A stretch of 64,000 nt of DNA from Bryum argenteum (taxonomy: Eukaryota > Streptophyta > Bryopsida > Bryales > Bryaceae). The position numbers and the translations under genes are program-made. The stretch covers positions 14,157,013-14,221,012 of the forward strand of contig CM073324.1 in assembly GCA_037043015.1 (NCBI GenBank). Direction: 5' to 3'. How positions within the stretch are numbered: the stretch's first letter is position 1; each line of letters starts with the position of its first letter. The notes under the pieces are model-generated. The model was not told the origin of the DNA, did not search any database, and saw nothing but the letters and a program-made list of their open reading frames with translations. This document shows positions 58,394 to 64,000 of this stretch, one piece after another.

Positions 58394-59622
58394 GGGCAGT
58401 AACAAATGGTTAGTCACTTTTCATTAATTTTTTGTGTGTGAGCAAGTTAGCCGCTAGACTTGGCTGATGAGCCCTTGGACTGGCAACATTTTTCTCTATT
58501 GCTAAAGGAGAGGGCTCACAGCAGGCTGGCTGACAGGGGGCTGATGAGCCTCATGTGCGCGGCCCACCATGCTGTAGACGACCTTTCAAAGCCGCAGCTG
58601 CCGCTGCCGCCCACCTAGACCAGGTTCCCGAGCTCCCTCACCTCTTCATTCACTGCTGCAGTGAAAAAGAGGAAAAGCATCCATCAACACAGTGGGCCAC
58701 TGCAATGTTCTGTCCTGGGCCATGAATGATTGACTAGTCGTCGTTGGCCTCCCCTCAACCCCCCCCAGCCTCTCCCCACCCATGCAGGCCACACCCTGGT
58801 GGTTGTGCTCATGTCGATCATCCACTGATCACGCACTTGTTTTGAAGATCTCGAGTCCGTTGTGATGATAACACTGGGATCTCCTCAAATTCCTGCTCTC
58901 TGCTGAGCAGCCGGGGTCCACTGTCGCTAGTTCTGGGGTTGTTGTTGCTGTGGCTGTTCTTGTTGTAGTTGTCACATCTGAGTCAGAAGCTTGCAGAGCG
59001 AAGAGTAATTTAGACGATAGTGGGAATTTGTGTACAATCGTGGGGTGGAGTGAAACCGGATACGAGCAGCCGCTGCTCCAGTTTTCAGTGTATGTCCACA
59101 TCCGTTCGCTTTGCGGAGGAATACAACTACGAATCGCCTTCAATCCTGAGAGCCTATTCAAAGAGGATGCGCAGAAGCTCCAAGTTACTCTTCTTCCTCT
59201 TGGTTTTTTCTGTGTGGTTCCGGAGCTTCTCTCCCAATTGCGAGCTGCGTGCTCTGGCGGATCACCAGGACTGACCTGCTGCTGCTGCTGCTGTTTGAAG
59301 CAAAAGCTCAAAGTTTTAGGTAACACGACTCCCTGTACTACCACTACTGTACTAATTTGCAGTTAGGGTATTGAACGCGGTTTCGTTTTTCCCTTCAATG
59401 TTGAAGATCTGAAGCACATGTGGGATTGTAGGCTTCGGCGTTTGGACGCTATGGCGACGCCACGGTGGGAGGCGTGGATCAACATGCGCAAGCCACCGGT
59501 GTCGGTGTAGGAGCTGGATTGCCGCATACGGTCGCCGACGGCATTTGCATTGCCGCTGGAAAACTCTAAGCCCCCCACCCGTACATATTCACATCGAGTC
59601 CAAGAGCATTCTGTAATTCAGG
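58394..59622 (+). promoter_or_regulatory. Upstream and leader region of the DA1-like gene
   Basis: GC-rich DNA with no recognisable protein. A 138-codon frame at 58950-59366 has a run of seven cysteines from CTG repeats (59278-59293) and no family resemblance; it most likely lies in the long 5' leader. No TATA box was identified with confidence. Confidence 0.4.
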
Positions 59623-62262
59623 ATGGACTGGGTGAATGCTTTGTTTGGTGGTTCTAGCTCCGGCTCTGGTCGTCATTATGGCGATGAGTACTACCCCTCA
59701 TTTGGTTCCGACTCTTCGTCATCCTACAGCGGCACATCATCCTACGGAGGCTCATCGTCGTACAGTGGCAGCTCGGCAGGATGGCAACCCACTTTGTTCG
59801 ATGTAAAAATCCACTCCACTATGCTCGGACTGTTCTCGGCTATGGCGATTCCATGACCCTAATCTGCTGGCTTGTGCTTCTGCAGGACCCCTATCGTGCT
59901 CCCACTCCTTACTCGAGCCATGGCGGGGGCTATCCATTCCAAGACAGTGGACGAATACCCGATTACCGAGACACTGGACGAGTGCCGGATTACCAAGACG
60001 GCAATCGATCGTATCAAAGCAGTGGACGCTCGTACCAGGACGATCGGCACCTGTATGGATATCCCACGGGACCTGGATATGGCGGATATCCGCAGTACAG
60101 TGAGCCCAGCTACGCTCCAAGCTACGTTCCAAGTGTAGCGGCGGCACCATCTGACGATGAAGACAGTAATGACCACCCTCACATCTTCGTAGCTTCTCTA
60201 AAACAACAAACTTCATTTCACAGCCTCTCAACTCTTCATTGTGGTTGTGTTCAGGCCAAGATTACGCAGACGCGGACACTGATAAGGAGGTTGAGAGCTT
60301 GAACAGAAGGATGCAGGAAACTCTGAGTCTTCGAGGACCTCCTCCACAGCTCACATCCGTCACCTACAATCCCCCCATAATGTACGCATATAGGTAATTT
60401 CCATCTTGCCCGACTCCAGCATTGTGTTCGATTGATGTTCCAGGTTTCTGATCACCTGAATGTGGTTATTGTAGGTATCCGGAAGCGTCAACTTGCGCGG
60501 GGTGCAAGGGGCAACTGTATGGAAGGTCCTTGACATGCCTTGGCCGGAAGTGGCATCCTACATGCTTCTGCTGCTCTTCCTGCAACAGGGCCATTGAGGA
60601 TCGCGAGGTAAAAGACTATTACAATCGCAGTTTTTGAAGCAGAGAATATATTTTAAAGCAGAGAATATATTTTAAAGAGACTCTAACTTCGTTCCCTTCG
60701 GATGCACAGTTCTCCGTGCAGGGCAACATGCCATATCATCGAGACTGTTACAAGAAGTCCTTCCACCCGAAATGCGAAATCTGCCATGATTTTGTAAGCG
60801 ATACTTTAAACACTTGATTCGTAAGAAGGTGGTAGTACGAAAGCACATGCTAAGCCGCGCTTTCTGTGTGCAGATTCCTCCAAATTCTCAAGGATTGATT
60901 GAATATCGATCACATCCATTTTGGGACCAGAAGTACTGTCCAATTCACGAGAGGGATGGAAGCAAGCGGTGCTGTAGTTGTGATCGAATCGAGGTATGGT
61001 TCTACTTTGCGATTATCTATCAGTTTGCATGAATCTTGCTGGGTCAATGATTTCTAAGTGCGTGTGTTCCTGCAGACCGTGGATGAGAAGAACCAGTACA
61101 CAAGCCTGGGAGATGGCAGGAGATCATGTTCTGAATGCCTCGAATCCAACATCATGGATACCAGGGATTGCCAGCCGCTCTACCGTGACATTCTGAAATT
61201 CTACAGAAGCCGAGGCATGCCCATTGAACAGGAGATACCCATGCTCTTGGTAAAGAGACCTGCTCTGAACAACGCCAGGGAAGCGGAGAAGGACGTAAGT
61301 CATCATCATCTTTTCAAAATTTCAGTAGGATCCATACGCACCTATCTCCTAATCTCCGCGGTCGGCCAGAAATGGCTGTTAAGAGGGGAGCATTTACACA
61401 GTAGAACCGAGACTTTCCATCATCAGCTATAAACTTTCAATCCGTTTCAGTTTTTGGGGGTTCTGAGTTTGTTGCCATCTGTACAGGAGCACGAGCACGT
61501 ACATGCGCCAGAAACTCGAGGACTGTGCCTATCAGAGGAGCAAATTGTAACGACGGTGAGTTTCGTGTTATGCATGAACGATACTCATCTAGAAGTTTAT
61601 ACTTTTATCTAATAGTAGAAGTATGCTCCACAGGTGTATGAAACTGCACCAGATGAATATGGTTACCTTCATCCTGAGACGGAGTCCAGAAAATTGACCC
61701 GCCATTGTGAGGTCACGGCCATTCTCGTTCTATTCGGTCTACCCAGGTACGAACTCTCTCTTCCGATGAAGCTTGAACCTCAACGATTTTTACTGAATCT
61801 ACCAGCGATTGTTGTGCACAAACTAACCCGCAAATGTTCTGCAGATTGTTGACAGGTTCCATACTAGCTCACGAACTGATGCATGCATGGATTCGTCTCG
61901 ATGGTAAGCAAGCAAGCAACCACATGAATCAGTTCATAAATCGGTTCCATGTTCCACCACCTGACGCTGTTTTCTTGGAATGTGGTGCAGGGAGATTTCC
62001 TCAGTTAGAGAACGAAGTAGAGGAGGGGATATGCCAAGTGATAGCTCACATTTGGCTGAGTGAAGAGCTGGACAAGCTGCCTAGAAAGGGCGCCGGGACG
62101 GGCTCCACCAAACGGCTGGGGGAATTTTTCTTGCACCAGATTGAGACTGACTCATCGCCAGTGTACGGCGATGGTTTCCGAGCTGCCATGGCTGCCGTTG
62201 AAAAGTACGGGCTTCTAAACACCATCGATCATCTGCGAAAGAAAGGCCGAATACCAGCTTAA
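59623..62262 (+). CDS. DA1-family LIM-domain peptidase
   Basis: Eleven exons join in frame to 555 residues: 59623-59802, 59886-60165, 60255-60393, 60475-60607, 60710-60793, 60874-60993, 61076-61294, 61487-61555, 61634-61746, 61845-61903, 61991-62262. DA1 proteins are ubiquitin-activated peptidases that limit organ growth. Residues 1-150 are Gly/Ser/Tyr/Asp-rich ([17 protein letters not shown]), where DA1 normally has ubiquitin-interacting motifs; only an acidic helix-like patch near 155-180 remains, so ubiquitin binding is doubtful. A LIM domain starts at C207/C210 (CAGCKG) and a second, LIM-like zinc region follows (CEICHDF ... CCSCDRIE). The zinc-peptidase motif is [10 protein letters not shown] at 455-464 (usually HEMMHAW), with the [13 protein letters not shown] helix downstream giving the third ligand. 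All catalytic elements are intact. The last intron (61904-61990) happens to be open and could be mistaken for exon. Confidence 0.92.
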
Positions 62263-64000
62263 CGCTAACTAATTCTAACCTAGTAACTACTATTATAGCT
62301 ATGCGTGTCCCACATCTGTGGCAACCCCAGTCTGCAAATCAGTCTCTTTGTGAGCTCGCTGCCGAGGTCCAGGGAATTTGCTTGCTGCTTGAGGATGCTG
62401 CTGGTGCCTGTTTTTTCAGGCCATATTGTAATTTTCTAGCCATGGCACAAATCATATACTTTGATTCCAAGCTGTTATGGATCACTTCTCGGATTGTCTT
62501 TCTTGCATGTTTGGTTACTATCTTTTTGCAGTCAAAACCACGATGGTTGAAACATGGAGGCACTAGTCTCCACTACCCTGTCGTGCAGAAGAGCTTTGAT
62601 GTGGGTCAATAACATGATACGCGTTTGGAGGAATCTGTATTGCCATAAAAGCGCTCGTGCGAGGTGTCTCACTTTATGCATGTCACTGTCAGAATCACAA
62701 ATCACATATTTGCACATGGAAAACACTGTTGTGAGGGAGAAGCGAGAAATCTACAGTAGAACGCATGAGCAAAGAATGATCAATTTTATGAATGAATCTC
62801 GCACGACGCTTGCAATCATTACTGAGTTGACGAGCTATTTAGTTTATCATATATGAAATTCTGGGTGAACAGGGTCTTAAGCTTGAGGAATGTTGCAGCA
62901 CATTCTCAGGGTATTGCACATTCTCAGGGTATTGCACATTCAAGTAAGATTCTTGTACTGTAATAAGAGGACTTTATGAATGTTAGAGAATCTAAAGTGG
63001 AAAAATAAGGTGTTTTTTGTGTTCCTCAGAAGTAAGAAATTTGGGTTGGTTGTGGAGTAAAAAACGATTTCTGAATTTAATGTCCTATAATCGGGAATAT
63101 GTGAAAATAAAAAAATCGTCCTTACTAGAGAACATTGTTTATCATGCTTTTGGTATATAAGTATAACATAAACATGAACGTTAACTTCAAGTTCTCACTA
63201 AAGAATGCATTATTATGCTCTCACTAAGGAATGCATTATTATGCTCTCACTAAGGAATGCATTATTTGCTTCAAAAAAATCCTAATATGTAGAAACCAAA
63301 CCCTCTATCTTGAACAAATTTTACTTAATTTTATTTTTATATTTTTATTATGATCTTTTCATTCATTTTAAATTATTTTCTTTTCAAAATTTTGCTAAAG
63401 CAAGCTGAAAAGTGAGTGGGAAAAATTAGTGGGAAAAATAAGTGGGAAAGTGCGTGCTTATCGCATTTCATTTACTTCAATAGCACGTTATATAAAAAGT
63501 GAGACCCACCGTTAACACTGTATACTTTCCCCAACAACCAGACGTGCCTCCTCGTGGCGAACGGTTCCCCGAGGAGAGCCGTTGAGCAACCAACGGCCTT
63601 CAACGTTCCTACGCTCCCTATGCCATTGGGAACTCGGCCATGTCCGTTGCGGAGGGACTTCACCGTTCCGTCCAGCCTGCATTCCGACGAACGAAGCAGT
63701 TATTACGGAGCTTGCAGTCCATCATTGCTGAATCTCACCCTTCTCTCAAGCTCCACAGAATTATGCTTTTACTCCACATTCGATCATCCAGTTGCTCAGG
63801 ACTCCTCAATCTAGCTCCTCACTTGTAAGGAATTGCCCCGAATTTGGCCTGAGTTTTAGCGCAAGCACTAGTATCTAGTGATACAGCCTTCTTCATTGCA
63901 TCAGGTGAGGATACGCAATGCATAAACTTCCGCTTACGTAGTCTAGTGCCTTCTCGAAGTGGAAATAACTGAATGTAGCAAGGAACCTTATCGCTTGAGT
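62263..64000. other. 3' flank and AT-rich DNA; possible start of another gene at the end
   Basis: After the DA1-like stop there is its probable 3' untranslated region, then AT-rich DNA. A 26-base unit (TCTCACTAAGGAATGCATTA...) is tandemly repeated three times at 63193-63266. At 63540-63910 the sequence turns GC-richer and could be the leader or first exon of a gene running off the window (for example ATG 63634, 65 codons, or a CATCAGGTGAGG donor-like site at 63899), but no protein family is recognisable. Confidence 0.4.

Noticed and set aside
58950-59366. 138-codon frame with a seven-cysteine run upstream of the DA1-like gene
   Set aside because: The cysteines come from a CTG repeat, the frame has no conserved look, and it sits where the gene's 5' leader is expected.
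61904-61990. Extra 29 residues in the DA1-like protein after [12 protein letters not shown]
   Set aside because: The stretch begins GTAAGC and ends GTGCAG and removing it restores the usual DA1 spacing to EEGICQV; it is an intron that happens to be open.

Overview
The window looks like nuclear DNA of a land plant, most likely a non-seed plant (bryophyte or lycophyte grade). Genes are intron-rich with GT-AG introns of about 60-250 bases and GC-richer exons, set in AT-rich DNA full of small transposons. It encodes plant-type pectate lyases, a plant-type protoporphyrinogen oxidase and a DA1-family LIM peptidase, and it carries Stowaway-like MITEs and a chromodomain Ty3/Gypsy element. No bacterial operon, CRISPR array, rRNA or convincing tRNA was seen. 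The species cannot be named from sequence alone.

Layout. 0.9-1.9 kb (minus): a broken gene joining a C2H2 zinc finger to a 2-oxoglutarate dioxygenase-like core that resembles TET/JBP enzymes. 5.4-20.8 kb (plus): a large multi-exon gene for an unfamiliar nuclear-looking protein with a ParB/DGQHR-like motif. Its introns hold many copies of a perfect 22-base palindrome, and a degenerate 5.56-kb Ty3/Gypsy chromodomain retrotransposon with a 5-base target duplication sits in one intron. 24.1-36.6 kb (plus): three tandem pectate lyase genes, each with a signal peptide, an acidic N-terminal extension and a PL1 catalytic domain; the second and third come from a duplication that included promoter and 5' leader intron. 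37.9-42.8 kb (minus): an 18-exon gene for protoporphyrinogen oxidase of the short-leader (HEMG2-like) type, whose exons join in frame to 517 residues. 43-58 kb: gene-poor, with Stowaway-like MITEs, TTAA-flanked elements, a poly(A) retroposon and two long degenerate tandem arrays, one with a 22-base unit and a higher-order period of about 280-300 bases. 59.6-62.3 kb (plus): an 11-exon DA1-like LIM/zinc peptidase of 555 residues with an unusual Gly/Ser/Tyr-rich N-terminus.

How the genes relate. They do not form a pathway. The pectate lyases act on cell-wall pectin, the oxidase makes protoporphyrin IX for heme and chlorophyll, and the DA1-like protein is probably a ubiquitin-linked growth regulator. 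The most novel material is (1) the 5.4-20.8 kb gene with its palindrome-bearing introns, (2) the zinc finger-dioxygenase relic and (3) a set of at least nine TTAA-bounded elements starting CCCY, which look like piggyBac-type non-autonomous transposons. Exon coordinates were worked out by hand from splice signals and reading frame.
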